Source of the DNA: Mortierella sp. BCC40632
Lineage: Eukaryota; Mortierellomycota; Mortierellomycetes; Mortierellales; Mortierellaceae
Direction of reading: 5' to 3'
NCBI GenBank assembly: GCA_011634665.1
Contig: WAEK01000017.1
Location: forward strand, 558,001-622,000
DNA length: 64,000 bases
Of the stretch, positions 42,328-56,135 are shown one piece after another. A model generated the notes under the pieces. That model saw nothing but the letters and a program-made list of their open reading frames with translations. It was not told where the DNA came from and made no database searches. The translations under genes were made by a program, and so were the position numbers. Positions within the stretch are counted from its first letter, which is position 1. The number at the start of each line of letters is the position of its first letter.

Positions 42328-43196
42328 AGAGTCGATGGCTCAAATGATGATGGAGAGCCGGCGCAGAGTCATTGTCAGGGAGGAAGAGTCTTCTCGATCG
42401 GCTCATCAACATTCGACTGTTACAGACGGACGATGTATAAAACCCATATGCATAAACCTAAACCCACCTCAGGCTCTTCACACACACACATACATTCACT
42501 CCTCTCTCCTCCTTGCTCGTGAACAGTGGGTAAGATTGAGAGCAGCAAGGGTGCCATCGAGTGACAATGTTCATGACACATGAACTATCCAAAAGGGTAG
42601 TCTCATCCAAGTAAGGTGACCTCCAAAAGATGAAATCATCCGAGAAATGGAGAAGGGTCCCGTCTTCCATTGCCGAGGAGCACAGTCGAGGAGGTCTTTT
42701 TTGGTAAAAAGCTGGTTGAATTCAGGTACGCAAAATAAAAGGTCTGTGCAGGATGCCGGGGAACCCGGAAGGGGGCGACTCCTATTTCTTGCCAAGCGGC
42801 AGGAAAAGAAGTCTTTGCCACGCTGATTGGGATTTGCAGGCAGCAGCTTCCAGGCGCGTTTGTCGGCTCCGAAGTACGGATGCAGGAGCTGGCGAGCAAA
42901 CGAGGGGGGTACGACAGTCATCAGCTTTATGTCGCATGGTCTCGATAATGCAGACCGATGGGATTCCAGCGACCTCGAAGGGCAGGCAAAGGAGACTGGA
43001 AGTAGCGTGGCAATAGACTGTTTACTTGATAAGGAAGGGAAAGAGGAGCCATGCCCCTTTCTTTAAAAGTCGTTCACTCCTGCACGGACCTAGTTTGTGT
43101 ACCTGAAGTCTAAGCATGGAAACTACGACTTTGGGGTCAAAAGGCTTCCGTTTCCTTGGCATAACCTCTAATCTCTGTATCCCTCTCTCGCTGCTT

Positions 43197-43236
<40 letters not shown>

Positions 43237-45260
43237 GGGTGCCTTGTCCTTTTTCATTTCCTTTTTTTCTCCCTTTTTTGTGTATCTGTGCATGTCCCGG
43301 CCCCCGAATCTTCGCCTCGATCGTTAGCAAAACAGTCCTTACCAATGGCTACACCTAATGTTGACCAATCTACACTTTGAGACTTTCGTGATTCGCAACA
43401 TAAAAACCCTGAGGCTCCCCCATCCATTCACACACATTCACACGCAAGCACTCACGCACTCACGCATACGACAACAAGAGACACGCCCTTCAGTCATTTT
43501 CAGCAATCAGGGACTCTAGCCTTTGTTCTGTTGCAGTCGACATAAGTAAGTAAAGGAGCATCTTGGAGAGACCTCCGATGCCTACTTCATTTTCCCTCTC
43601 CTTCACACCCGCTTGGCCACACCTTTCGTCAGCACTAGGCTATGTCATCAGTCTGCCATTCCTATTCATCCATGCAACATTCTTTGTAGTCTTTGCATGG
43701 TTTAATCCGTGTTGGATAAAAGGATGGTGTAAAATGAGCGACAGGTCTTTTGTAGATTGGTGTATCTATTGCTACTTAAAACGAGGTGATGAGAGGTGTA
43801 GTCTCCTCTTAGAAGTATTACAGTCGAAGTCTGGTCAGAATATGGAGTGGTTATCCCACTACAAAAGTATTTCTATGAGTAGGAAGTTATGTTTAGGATG
43901 GTTGCCTTGGGGATACGGACGCAATGTGATAACAAGGAGGGTTCCTTGACTACCGGCCCCCAGTTTCCTTTTGTCCTGTTCATCACCAAAAAGGAATATA
44001 AAAAGCCCGAAGGGCGAGGGCTTACACACTGGGTCGCAACGGTCCTGACTGTGTCCTGGGACAACCACGATTGTCGTTGTGCAGGACACATGCAGCTCCA
44101 AATTAGTCCGCTCTCCGCCTTCATCCGCACCTCTCTCCTGGCGGCTCAGATGCAATTGTGTTGCCTCCTTTCAATTTCCATATTCTGGAACGACAGCTTC
44201 ACAACTTCTCCTTGATACAGCGTGGAAAACAGCGTGCTTTGTAAAGGGCCTGGGGCGCCGTATCGGCAGCAAAAAAGAAGCATCCCTCGATTTGGATTTT
44301 TTTTTTTTGCTTGCTGAACAAGGAGGTCTATCCGTGATGAGGATAGGTAATTTGTGCTGGATGCAAGATCATGATTTGTCGCCTGAGGGCTTTGAGGAAG
44401 GAGGTCGTGCCCTCGCACGGGCCGGGAGTTGGCATGTGCGTCCAGGTGGAAAACAGGCGAGTCTTTGATCCGAGTCTTGAGTGGGATGTCCAACCCCAGG
44501 CAATAACACGGCCACGCATCCACTTGCAGCTCTCCGCGTATATTGCACGATAAACGGATAGAGGAAATGGCTCCTGGTTCAGTAGGAGAACACAAAAAAA
44601 AAAAAAAAAAAAATTCTGCTACAGCCAGCACACTGGCTTTGGACCTTGCCTCAACGCGCCCATCTCCTTTCCCCTTACTTTCCATCACTTCTTGTCACCT
44701 CCCCCTCTAACCAGCCCGCTCTGACCAGCTCATGCACCATCGACACTCACAGAGTCGGCGTGGAGGGGACTTAGGCCGGAGATGTGCCCCTCGGAAGGAA
44801 AGATGGCCATCCAGCGCTTATTCGTGAACCCTCGCCACCCACTTATCTTTTCTCTTCGTTTCAACTCTCTGAGCGAAATTTTTTTCTCTTCTTTTTTGGC
44901 GCCTGCGATTTCCTCTCACATTTTTTCTTAGCTGTTGTCCTCCCTTTACTTTCTCCAGCCCATGCATCGTATCAACGCATCTGCTCTTGTCTAGAAACCG
45001 TAAGTGTGGTTGCATTGCAATGGCCTTTCGTTAAGCCGGTGCTGGCTCCGATCGCTCTCGGGCACTTGAGAGAGGCATTGGACAATGCTCATTTTTCTAT
45101 AGCCACAGAGTCTCCTTCTTGTTACTATCCTTTTCTCGCTTGTTCTAGTACACGCCTCTCTCTCTCTTTCTCTCTTTCTCCCTCTTTCTCTCCTTCTCCT
45201 CTCTCTCTCTCATTCTCTCTCATTCTCTCACACCCTCAACCTCACTCTCACACTTTCACT

Positions 45261-45319
<59 letters not shown>

Positions 45320-45618
45320 ACACAGACACACAAACATACACTTTATCGCCCATTTATGACTTGTGCCTCTCTTCCTTTTTGTCAACACTCGCAACATTCT
45401 CCTGTTTCCTTTCCCTTTCAGTGTTCATCATACTGCCTTTGATTCCTCTTCTACGAGCTGTGGGCATCCATTTCAAGCTTACGTGCTGGTGCTTGACCAG
45501 ACATTGATTTGGTGCTCTCGGAGCAAGCAATCTGCTTGTCCTTTGCGTCTTGGCGAAGGCAGGCCGCTCCCGGCTCAGCTCATTTGAGCGATTTCCCTGC
45601 GATCCGGCTCCCGTTCTT

Positions 45619-45655
<37 letters not shown>

Positions 45656-46170
45656 CAGCGGGTGCAAGCTGGCTTTTAGTCTCTTTTCTTCTCTTCTCTT
45701 TCCTCTGGCCCTAACCGACACTCTCCACGTTCCACACATTTCCTACAACAACAACGACAACAAAAAAGTTCCTGTCTGTAGTCGGATGTATGTGCTGTGC
45801 AAACCTCGCTATACATCTTTCGATCACATTCGTGAATCCAACCCACGAGGCAGACTTTGTAAATACTCGTTACAGAAACTAATCGCACATCACAACTCTC
45901 TTGTTCACACCTTTGAACGTTCTCATCTCCCATCTATTGCACTTGGGCTACCTTACAAACTCATCACAGGGACGGTTTTCTGGAATAGTCGTACTTGAGC
46001 CAGCGTTTTCATACTCATAGCCTCCCATTTCGGCCTTTGATCCTACCGCTCCGCCACTTCCACTTCATCGGCAAACATTCGCAGCTCCACGGTACCAGGC
46101 TTTGGGAGCTTGAACTACGTGATAACCATCAAATCCGACACATCACTGGCAGCACACTGTGTCTCTCAAC
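42137..46170. other. 4-kb region upstream of the RhoGAP-like gene
   Basis: No convincing protein gene. T35 at 43201-43235, an A-run at 44594-44612, (CT)25 at 45265-45314 and T32 at 45624-45655. The C/T-rich block at 45140-45330, and perhaps the sequence to 46170, may be promoter/5' UTR (possibly with UTR introns) of the gene starting at 46171. The frame at 43563-43949 is not recognised. Confidence 0.45.
45265..45314. repeat. (CT)25 microsatellite
   Basis: Uninterrupted 50-nt CT tract in the C/T-rich upstream region of the RhoGAP-like gene. Confidence 0.9.
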
Positions 46171-49100
46171 ATGTCTATCCTACTGGGTTCGAGCGCAAAG
46201 AATCTGCGCGATCAACTCAAGAGTCCCACCAACAGTCAGATGGTAACCTCGTCTAGCACCTCTAGTATTTATTCAGCCGCCAGCGGTGCCACTGCCAACA
46301 AGTCTCTCGAGCCACCTGGTCCCTCCTCCTCTCGGCAAGGCAATCTCCGTCGATCAAACAGCAATGGAAACCCGCGTCGGGCTAAGAACGCTCCTAAGAA
46401 GACGATCATCGCCAAAGTCTTTTCAGATGACACAGACCAGGAGGATTCTGTTCCTGATTTGTCTATGGAAACGACTCTATTGATTGTAAAGCGCTGCATT
46501 AAGGAGATCCGGGAACGAGGTATTTAGACAAGTGCCGGACTACTGGCGTAGCTTGGGCTCAGCAAAGACCTGCTCGTTTCTTTGAATTCTCAAACAAGGC
46601 AGGATCTATCGTGATCTAAATGAGTCGACAATTCTAACAATGCTCTCCTTTTACAACTGTCTGGGACTGTGACTTTCTCGGTAGGCTTGACCACAAAGGA
46701 GATCCTCCGTCAAGTAGAGATGCCACCTGACCAAAAAGTTACCATGAGTCTGATCAAAATGATTCTGGATGACGATGCCAGCACTGAACTCTCACAACTA
46801 CACGATGTCGACATTCACTTGGTGGCTCATGCAATGAAGTGGGCGATCAGGTACTCTGAGAGAACCTTGGTCACGTACGATGACTTCCAAAAACTCTATC
46901 TCGATCAAGGTACTTGGTGTTTTCTCTACTATTTGAAATAATGTCGTTGACTGATCGGAAAGAAGATGAGAGAAAGTCCATTTTTTTGACCCTACTTGAA
47001 AATGTCCATGTCCTGAATAGACCGAAACTTTACCAGGTTTACCCAGGGCCTACCACCAATCCACCGGGCGATTCTTATCGAGCTATTCTCTCTCTGCGCA
47101 GATGTTCGTCTACTAGCTCACCTCAATAACATGACGCTTGTCGCCGTCGCAAAGGCTATCTCATTAAGCATCATGGCCGGCCCTGAGCGAAAGTTCACGA
47201 CCTTTGATACATCATTTCAACAACGCAATCTCTGCGGTTCTGCTTGCGAAGAGTTGCTTCGGGCATTCCTCCGAATCAAGACCTCATATGACCTTGCCAA
47301 GATTGACCAAGAAGAAGAACTCGACGAGAACCGATATGTCGACAATATTACACGAGTAGTTAAAAGCGCTCGTCAACGAAGTAATGACAATGGAAACATT
47401 CCCAGACATATTACTCTGCCTTCGCGTCTCGATATTTCGGTTCCATCTAGTGCGGGCTCAAGCATGCCCGACTCGGCTGGATGGCCACAGTCTGCACCAA
47501 CAGCTCCTGCCTACTCTGGTGGGTTCACTCCTCGGAGTAATAATGGAGGTCCGGGAGGCTATTTTGATCATATCCCACAATCAGCATCTCCGTTTTCTCA
47601 TCCAAGCGGCACATTTGGCGCTTCCCTCTCTCGATCCCATTCTTTGGCCAAGTCCAGTGGCTCTGGTTCTCGTCCTCTCTCGCCAGCTACACATCCCCGA
47701 CAGGATGATGAGATCACGGAGTACGAAGAGATTATGCAAAACCAGAATATGATTAACCGACTTCGCCAGGAAGCCCAAACTCTTCGACCTGCGGTAGAGA
47801 TCCGACGACGATCATCGATCACAGAGATGGAGCATCGCTACCACATTCCAGTAGAGAATGTAGCCTCGAACGAAGGATATGAGTCTGAACCAGAGGCATC
47901 TCACCCGGACCTCGGCTCCGACTTTGGCTGGGACTTGCGCAAGGAGTTCGGTTTTGAATCGCATGACGGGTCTTCGCTGGACGAGATTGTCTTAAAACAT
48001 GATCAAGGCAATGCCAAGTTTGGAGTCAACAGGTCCAACAGTGCAAGCAGCAACGGTAGTGGACTGGGTCCGAGCGGACCCACGTACACGGGCTCTCCCA
48101 GGACAGTCCGTGACCAGACTCGACAGCAATTCTCCACGACGCGACTCCGTCAACTTCAGGAGCAACACCAGATGGAGCATTCGGATGACCCTCGTGACAT
48201 GCCGGGCTCTCCATCGCAGATCACTATCCAGCGTCCGGGACAGGCAGCAAAAGTACGGGGTCAATTCCTCAAGGGAGCTCATCAGAGTCCAATCCTTCGA
48301 CGCGCAAGCTCGTTTGATCCAAACACAATTCATGGGCGGGGCCACATGACCGAAGAATCACGTTCAGAAATGATTGATGAAGATCTCCGTCGCCAATTCC
48401 TCCAAGTACGAGACACAGACTACCAGGATGCGATGAGAGGCCAGTCTGAGTTCCCTTTGCAGTGCTCACCCAACGACCTTGACATGGGTCACATGGGTCC
48501 CCGGCCAGGAATGAGAGATAGAGCGCCTTCGATTGTAGAACTGGACATTGGTGAAGGCATCTCTCTCATGCCTGAGTTTATGAGTAGCGGCGAAGTCTCG
48601 ACTCCAACGCAAGGGTCATCCACCCTATCACCATTCCAGGTGCACCCGTTCGATGTTGTTCCTCCTGCTCACAGCTCGATTGCATCTCCTATCATGTCCA
48701 CCGATAATACCGGTCGGAGGTTTGAGGTGCTTTCCCGATCAAGGGATCACGACGTCAGTTATTCGCCCGTGACTCCTATTTCGCCTCAGCCTGGCCGGAT
48801 GGTCTCGCCTTCCATGAATAATAAGTCCACGAAGCGATATCCCCTGAGTATCTCGACCAAGGTGGGTCAGATAGGTAACATCAGAACAGGCTCTCCATCT
48901 TCATCTACCATGTCTTCGCCTCAGCAGCTCCGGCAAATGCCAGACCAGGCTTCGTCTGCCAAACCAGTGGTTCGTCCACCGCCCTTGAAGCAAGGCATCA
49001 CCTTCTCAAGCGCATCAGCCGTCTCGACGACTACGACGGAAGGTGGAAAATCCAAGACCCCAGGGATTTTCCGGGCTTTTTCCAAGCTGCGATCCAAACA

Positions 49101-49665
49101 GAATGATTCGGCTAAGGCTGGGTTTGATCCTTTGGAGGGTTCTCCTATTGTCTCGGCAGCACCGCCCTCGGTCTCAATCGAGCCACCACGACTGGAGCTC
49201 AGCTTCTTGGGAGACATTGGCAAGAGTGGTCTGCCTCGTAGCGGGGACGAAGAAGATGACGATACTCCACCTACATCGGCACCAGCGCTTATGTTGCATC
49301 AGACGACAGGCGAGAGTTTGACTTTCGAAAACTGGAGACGCCAAGCACAGGAGTTATTGCCAATTTCTCCCTCATCACTCTCTTTGGATGATGACGACTC
49401 AGACGAGTTGACGCCACCACCAGCGATGTTGGATCAGGACTATCGACCAAAGGGCTTCACAGGGGCTCGACGGGCTTCGGCGGTCGTTTATGGATCAAAC
49501 GGAGTCGTCGCGGTTAAGGACCAACGCCAGATGCTCAAGAAGATGGCTTCTTCGCCTTCATTAAGCCCACTCTCAGCTGCGATCGCCATTACAGCACCGC
49601 CGCCAGTTCTTGAGAATGGTATGACAACTCGTCGCAGCATTCGCTTTGCTTCCATATCTGGATAA
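46171..49665 (+). CDS. RhoGAP-like domain protein (Msb1-like)
   Basis: Exons 46171-46519, 46685-46909, 47021-49665; all phase-1 joins agree; 1072 residues. N-terminus is Ser/Asn-rich with a basic patch. The RhoGAP-like domain spans about 95-270: LLIVKRCIKEIRERG, LTTKEILRQ (Arg at the arginine-finger position), DVDIHLVAHAMKWAIRY, LPPIHRAILIELFSLCADV, NNMTLVAVAKAISLSIM. The usual GPxL/Asn motif is altered to AGPERKF, so GAP activity is uncertain. In fungi Msb1-type proteins have such a RhoGAP-like N-terminal domain and act in Cdc42/Rho1 polarity. The remaining ~800 residues are Ser/Pro-rich and disordered, with phosphosite-like RRxS and SP motifs. Next gene downstream lies 289 nt away on the same strand. 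Confidence 0.85.
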
Positions 49666-49954
49666 AGGGGGTCTGGCTCGGACAATTAATAGAGGAAAAG
49701 AGAGAGAGAAAGAAAGTGAGAAGTGAATAAGAAGAGAGAATCCAAAAACGCCATTAACACGACACGACACGACAGCATATGAAATGACACGACTCCACCC
49801 AACGACAATGAAATGAAGACATGATTATTTACAAAACCCTTTATTTTCTTTCTCGTATATTTGTCCATACACTTTTATTGAACACCCATGTCTTCCCTCA
49901 TAAATAGTTGAAGACGCGGAATCCAAGGCCCCCAGTAGTGGGTATTCACAACAG

Positions 49955-50296
49955 ATGAAGCAGAAGGTCCTGACACCATCGGTCGTATCACCCCCTCTTC
50001 CACCCGTTCAGGAACGAAGCGATCGTCCTAAGTTAGTCCACTCCACATCCATGCTAGTCTCTGTCCCAGAGATCAAGGAGGCTGCACCCACTCCAGACCC
50101 TGCACCCAAGTTGGTGACTCCAGTAGTCACAGCTTTAGCCGTGAATCCCGTCACCGTCGCAGTACAAGAGCCGGCCTCTTTGTCTAAGAGTGCGGTTGCA
50201 GATGCAATCAAGGTCATCGAAGCCCGTCGTCTCCCGACAGCGGCATCGCCCCAGAAGGATGGTAAGTTTTTGGAGCAGATTCAGGGGAGAGGTTTA

Positions 50297-50331
<35 letters not shown>

Positions 50332-52213
50332 GTACTCGGCCGAGAGGAGGAGAGTGCTAAGAATAGTCATGATAAACTCGACAGTAACCAACTCGGATCC
50401 ATTCTCCTTGGGTCTCCCCGGACAGGTAGGTCAAGGTCAAGCAAACAAGATCGAGACAACGGAAATGTCACAGGAGACGAAGACTTTAGCAAGGTCAAGA
50501 TCAACCACGTGCGAGTCCACAGCCCAGGCGGCGGAAGAAATGGAACCATGTCCTCGGAAGCCACATCCCCAGCCCGAACAGGACGCAACGGAGCCTTTGC
50601 CAGTCCCAAGGCGACGAGCAGCCCTCGTGGATCCCAGTGCGCTGGAGGTGCAGTCGAGGATGGCCAATCTCAGTTCTCGGAGAAGGAGTTCAACGCTCGT
50701 AAAGGAGCCAACGTCAGTACAACACCAACAACACCTACAGCAACGACTAAAGGCCCAGCAAAGAATGTCGTACCATCCCCAGTCCAATTCAAATTTGCTA
50801 CAACATCAGTATCTTCAATTGATGAAGCAGACACAGTTACCATTGCCGTCACAGAGGCACTCGATGATGCCACCTCCGTCCAAAGCGGCCAGGCAAGCAC
50901 ATCGCCAGAGCTATCATCCGGGTCAGACTACGAATGTACCGACGCCAAGGCGGCGTCCATCGATAACGTTGAGCGCGTCGGTACAGGGTCGGCGCCAGTC
51001 GAACACTCCCCATCTACCAAGTTATGCGCGTCGGCCATCCACAACCTCCCACGTCCATCCATCACGGAGACCGTCAATCACTCCACAGACGAATGTGCGA
51101 AGACCGTCGATCACTCTACAAACCAACTCCCGACGACCCTCAACGTCACCCCAGAACTATGCACGAAGGACATCAACGACACCACAGGTGCACACTGTCC
51201 GTCGGCCGTCAACCCCGACCCATCCTCAGAGCTATGCTCGACGACCGTCTGTGACGCCACAACACGGGCCGACGAACGGAAGGAGACCATCGGCGACGAA
51301 GGTTCATTATCCAAGACCGATTTCTCGGAGAGCGAGTCCACCGATCAAGCCGTTGAGGCCATCCTTGGACCGATGGTCGGCGACCTCGTCGTCGTCCTCG
51401 CCGACGAAGGTTGTCGAAGAAGCCGGCTTCTTTTCGGGTTCGAGGACGTCAATGGAAAAGTCTGGCCTTGGGCCATCGAAGGTGGCATCACATGGGCCAG
51501 CTGTCTCTGGTGGTGGTGGACCTGGGTCTTTGTCGTCGTGTTCGTCGGGGGTACATCCTCTGGATATGCCCGATAATCTATCCGAGATTGATGAACAGTC
51601 TGTGCTGTCGTTATCGTCGACGGTGTCATCTATCCACCAGACAGAATCTATTTGGGGGCCAAGATCTGCACCGTTGACGAGGACGGGCACGGCGACGACG
51701 ACAGCAGCATCGTCGTCTGTGACGGAAATGACAATGGAGGAGGCAGAAGAAGGGAAACCGTCCTCTTCAGGAATGGGAGGATTGTTTGGCAAGAAACTCA
51801 AGTCGTCGACAAAGCATATTAACAAGGGTGTGGGTCGATTGACGCGATCGATCGTCTCTCAGGCGTCTTCGGTCTCGTCTTCGTCCACATCCTCCAAAAC
51901 TTCGACTTCTACCAGTAAAAACAGCAAGGATGGCAAGGATGGTAAAGAAAGGCGGAAGAAGAGAATGTTTCCGATTGGAGTTCATCGGGAAGATGTGATG
52001 ACCAAGACAGAAGAGTCGCTTGATGAAGTGTTCCCTTGGATGTGTACAGAGCATATGGCGGGACAGGAGAGTGACTGGGTGATGCTCGAGCCTGTCCAGG
52101 ATGGGGCTGTGGGCTGGATTGTTGTGGATAGGCTCGATGATGAGTTTGCTCAATGTGCTGGACCACGGCGCCCGTCATCATGTGGACTCGATGAGGACGC
52201 CTGTGGTCTCTGA
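49955..52213 (+). CDS. Basic Ser/Pro-rich protein with a tandem RRxS array
   Basis: Model: 49955-50261 and 50430-52213 (donor GTAAGT, acceptor after CAGGTAG), 696 residues. The intron is 168 nt without stops, so retention would also be readable (752 residues). About twelve RRxS motifs (RRPS, RRAS, RRTS, RRQS) sit between roughly 50670 and 51340, spaced 10-16 residues apart, e.g. RRPSITPQTN. RRxS is the consensus of cAMP-dependent protein kinase. The C-terminal third has SSSTSS-rich linkers, GLFGKKLKSSTKHI, and a more ordered end (DEVFPWMCTEHMAGQESDW). No known domain. Function unknown; a PKA-responsive regulator is a hypothesis. An overlapping long frame is described under findings. An upstream exon ending before 49903 cannot be excluded. 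Confidence 0.7.
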
Positions 52214-54393
52214 AAGTAGTGAATCATACCATTGGAGCGCGACAACAGCGACAAAAGCAACAGCAACAGCAACAACTACAACAACTACAACAAACAACTA
52301 CAACTACAAAAAAAAAAAAAAAAAAAAAAAAGCGAAGCAAAGCAAAAGCAACATGACTTTAGTGCTTGCTTTTTTTTTGTGTCAAGACTTACTCCTGCCT
52401 CGATCTAACAACAACAACAACAACAACAACAAAACACAAATTATCATCACAATTATTACCTCCAGCCTTTTGACTAGAAACTACCTCCAGGGACTCAAAA
52501 TCGTTACCCTCCTCTTTGCTAAGCAAACCAAAGCGCGTCGCGCTTGCAGTTTCGTTCTTTCTTTCACTTTCTTCACTTCTTTTACGCGACTGTACACTAC
52601 ACTATAGACTCCTAGACCATAGACTGATAGAAGCTTCACCAAGAGCAATGATAATAGTAACTGTTAAAAGTTCAAAAAAAAAATAATTAAAAAAGAGTTG
52701 CCTTCAAACAAATCCTGGAGCTTTACCTATTGGTCAGAGACGAAGAAGAAGAAGAAGAAGAAGAAAAATATTCACCTCCCTTTGATCTCTATTCTTTTTT
52801 TTCTTTCTTTCTCCTTCATTTTTCGCTCTCCCTATCTCCTTCACACTCCTCGTCTTTTCCCTTTTTTCCTCTTCCCATCTCTCCCCCTCCCTAGATCCTC
52901 AATGAGAGGGCAAGAGAAATGAAAAAATAATGTAGAAAAAAAAAAAAAGATGCTCGATACCTTAGTGTTCCTGGGAACATGGCCAGTCTTGCCTAAAAAT
53001 GTTGGTCAAGAAAATATAGAAATAATAGATTACCCGTGCAGACACAGCAAACCCAAAAGAAAAGGAGACTTTCGGACTCGTAAAAATAGACCTTCATCTC
53101 TCAAGTCCCTCAACCCACCACTCAACTCAACCTCATCTCCTCAAAAAGGGCAGACTGTGCGAAAAGAGTTCAAATGTTCACATGAAGAAAAAAGAGCAAG
53201 CCGACCCTTTCTCCAGACACGAAAAAAAAAAAAAAAAAAAAAAAAAATGATAGAAGGTTTAAATCTTGGAGAGTGTGAGCATGGAACGGGGATTAGGACC
53301 TTCCCTCTCTCTTTTTTTTCCTCTCCATCCACACTGGCAGGCTGGGGATACTGGGGCGAGGATAGGTACAGCGGAGGGCGAAACTAGTAAGAGAATGAGG
53401 GGAGCCGGTTGTTTTAATCCCGAGTGTCCATGCGTCCCGCCCTTCCTCTTCCTTATTACTATAAAGAGAGGCCTATAAATGCGAGAGGAATGAGCACTCG
53501 CGTGAGTGGAGCGGAGGATAGAAGAAATAGAGAGAGAGAGAGAGGAAGAGAAAGACAGTAAAGAAAAAGATGGCAAGAAAAAAAAAAAGGAAACAAAAGT
53601 CGCTGAGCATGGGTAATAATTGCCTATGTATAGAGGATTACGGTTCAAGAGAATGTTGCAAATGAAAAAAAAAAAAAAAAAAAAAAAAAGAGGGCTGTCT
53701 GTCCACAGTCAGGGCTTTATTTGGTGGGACATTGTGGGCGTATTAGTTTGCTCCTTGCCCTAGCAATGAGCTGAGAGCCGGGTCAGGCGTATGCCAACCC
53801 CGCCCCCCACGAATGGGTAGCCAATTGACAGGTGGACGTGCTCGTAACAGGTGTGTCAAGAGGCCAAACCTCTATTTTTTTTTTTTTTTTTTTTTCATCT
53901 TTCAAGAAACAAGGCCTAGTGGTAGTAGTCAGATGTTGTATATAATTGGATATGACCAGTCGGACATCATCATTGACCTAAATAAGAGACAAGGTGGATC
54001 CAGCCGTGCCCGTTTGTGAATGCTGACCCGGAATCAATATTTTTAGCCAGGGCTTAAGGTCACAGGTAGTAGCTGTTGTTCCTAGCGCTAACCCCGATTT
54101 GACCCTCTTCTTCTACCGCATTGTACGACATCATGTCGTGCCATCAAATATGACCATCTTGATTTTTACTTTTCTTGGTCTCTTCTACTCCCCTCCCCCC
54201 CCCAAAAAAAAAAACGCCTTTTGCATGAATTGCAAAGACCAGAGGAGCAAAAACAGATAGAGAAAAGAGAATAGGCAAAAGAGATGGAGAGTGAGCGATT
54301 GTCCGAGGCCGAGTACAGGAAAGATCGCAGAAAAAAAAGAGAGGGAGAGAGAGAGAGATTGTGGAGAGGGGGAGGGGAGGGGCAGAGAATGAA

Positions 54394-54446
<53 letters not shown>

Positions 54447-55111
54447 AATGTGTGAGTAATGGATTCCTCGGCCCTAAAAGAAAACTACGCCCTGATCAAG
54501 TAAGGCTCTGAAAGGGGAGGCGTCCTTGGCCTTCTTTCAATGAGAAAGAGAGAAAAGGGCGGCGCCCTTTGTGGGCTTTGATCTGGGCGGAATGTCCACT
54601 GGGTTGGCTTCCAATTGGCCCGCATTATTCTTTTGGTGCCTGATTTCTTAGCCGTCTTTCTCTCTTTCTATTTCTCTCATTCTCTGTCCCTTTTTCGCTT
54701 GTTCACTTCCAGCCTCAGGAAGTGGAAAAATAGAGGGTATTGGATGTTGAGATGGATAATTGCAAGCTAAGAAGATTGGAGTCTAACAAAGCCCATAACT
54801 CCTTTATGTTTAGGATACGAGGTCAACAGTGGAATGTGAAGAAAAGTGGCGGGGAGAGGGGGTGGTGGGCAAGGATGAAGGGGAGAAGAGGAGGAGAGGG
54901 GAAAGGAGGGGGTGGGGGAGAAGGACGAGGAGTAGGATAAGACAGGATAAAAGAGAAGAGCGGTTCAGGCATTATGCAAGACGGGTGAGGGTGAGAGTTT
55001 CTCTAGAATAGGCAATCATGAGATGATAGCGCGGGCGTAGGATATTTCGGCTACAACAGAGCAGAGTCATACAACACACTAGTTGACACACAAAACGAGT
55101 GTTCAATATCA

Positions 55112-55144
<33 letters not shown>

Positions 55145-56104
55145 TCCTCTCGTGCTAGAACATCGGAGGAAGTGGTTACGGTAAACGATGGAATATAAAA
55201 CATCGAACTCGTATTGGTCAGCTCCATTGCCAATTAATGGGCAATCGGGGATCCGACATCCAGGAGGAGCCAGAGACAGCGATTGGCAAAAAATAACAAA
55301 GAAAAAGAGACAGCCATGGAGCCAAGGAGCCCGAGTGTAGGAGGAGTTCGGTCAGGAGCGTGATCAGGAGCAGGAGCAGGAGGAGGTAGGAGCAGGAGCA
55401 GGAGCAAGTACTGTACAGAGCTGTACATACTGAAAGGAGGCGAAAATATAGTTTGATGCTCGATTGCTGTTGCAGCAAAATAGACTGCAGGAAAGCAGTA
55501 AGCTGCGAGGAGGGCAGTAGCAACAATAACAACAATCCAACAACTTGTTGACAAAAAGACGTTTGTCGTACACACTGTTTTGGGGGAACCCCAATCCGTT
55601 GTCTTGTGCCCCTCTTGCTCTCCCACACCTTACTCGCTCACTGTGTCCCTTTGCTTCTTCCATGCCTGTGTCCTCGCCCTGTTGGTTGTTGGTCAACTTT
55701 GAGCGTTGTTTCTCTTTCTCTTTCTTTTCTTCTGAGAAACTTGCTTCGGCCCTATTGTGTGGATACTAAAAATCGAAAACTTGCCTAGACATTAAAAAAA
55801 AAAAAAAAAGCAAAAAGGCGTAGTACTGAGAACGTACGAGGAGACTTACTGAGCCCTTTTTTTTATCAAAAGGAACAAAGGAAACAAAAGCAAGAGAAAG
55901 AGAGTGAGAGAGTGAGAGAGAGAGAGTGAGAAAGAGCAATGCTCAGACTGTCCCTTGACAATCTGGGCTAATGACGAAAGGCACCGTAACAGCCCGGCAG
56001 CTCCCTGATGGGGCTAGACAGCTCGAGCCTCAATCGAACTACGGGTCGCAAACGATTGCAAGAAGAAATGTGTTGCAAAAAGAGTTTTTTTTTTTTTTTT
56101 TTTT

Positions 56105-56135
<31 letters not shown>

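Noticed and set aside
46914..47129. 71-codon frame (+) between RhoGAP exons
   Set aside because: Mostly intron 46910-47020; the exon from 47021 is read in a different frame that continues the domain.
51307..51825. 172-codon minus-strand frame
   Set aside because: Antisense of the Ser/Arg-rich gene, Asp/Val-rich as expected from complementing biased codons; no independent support.
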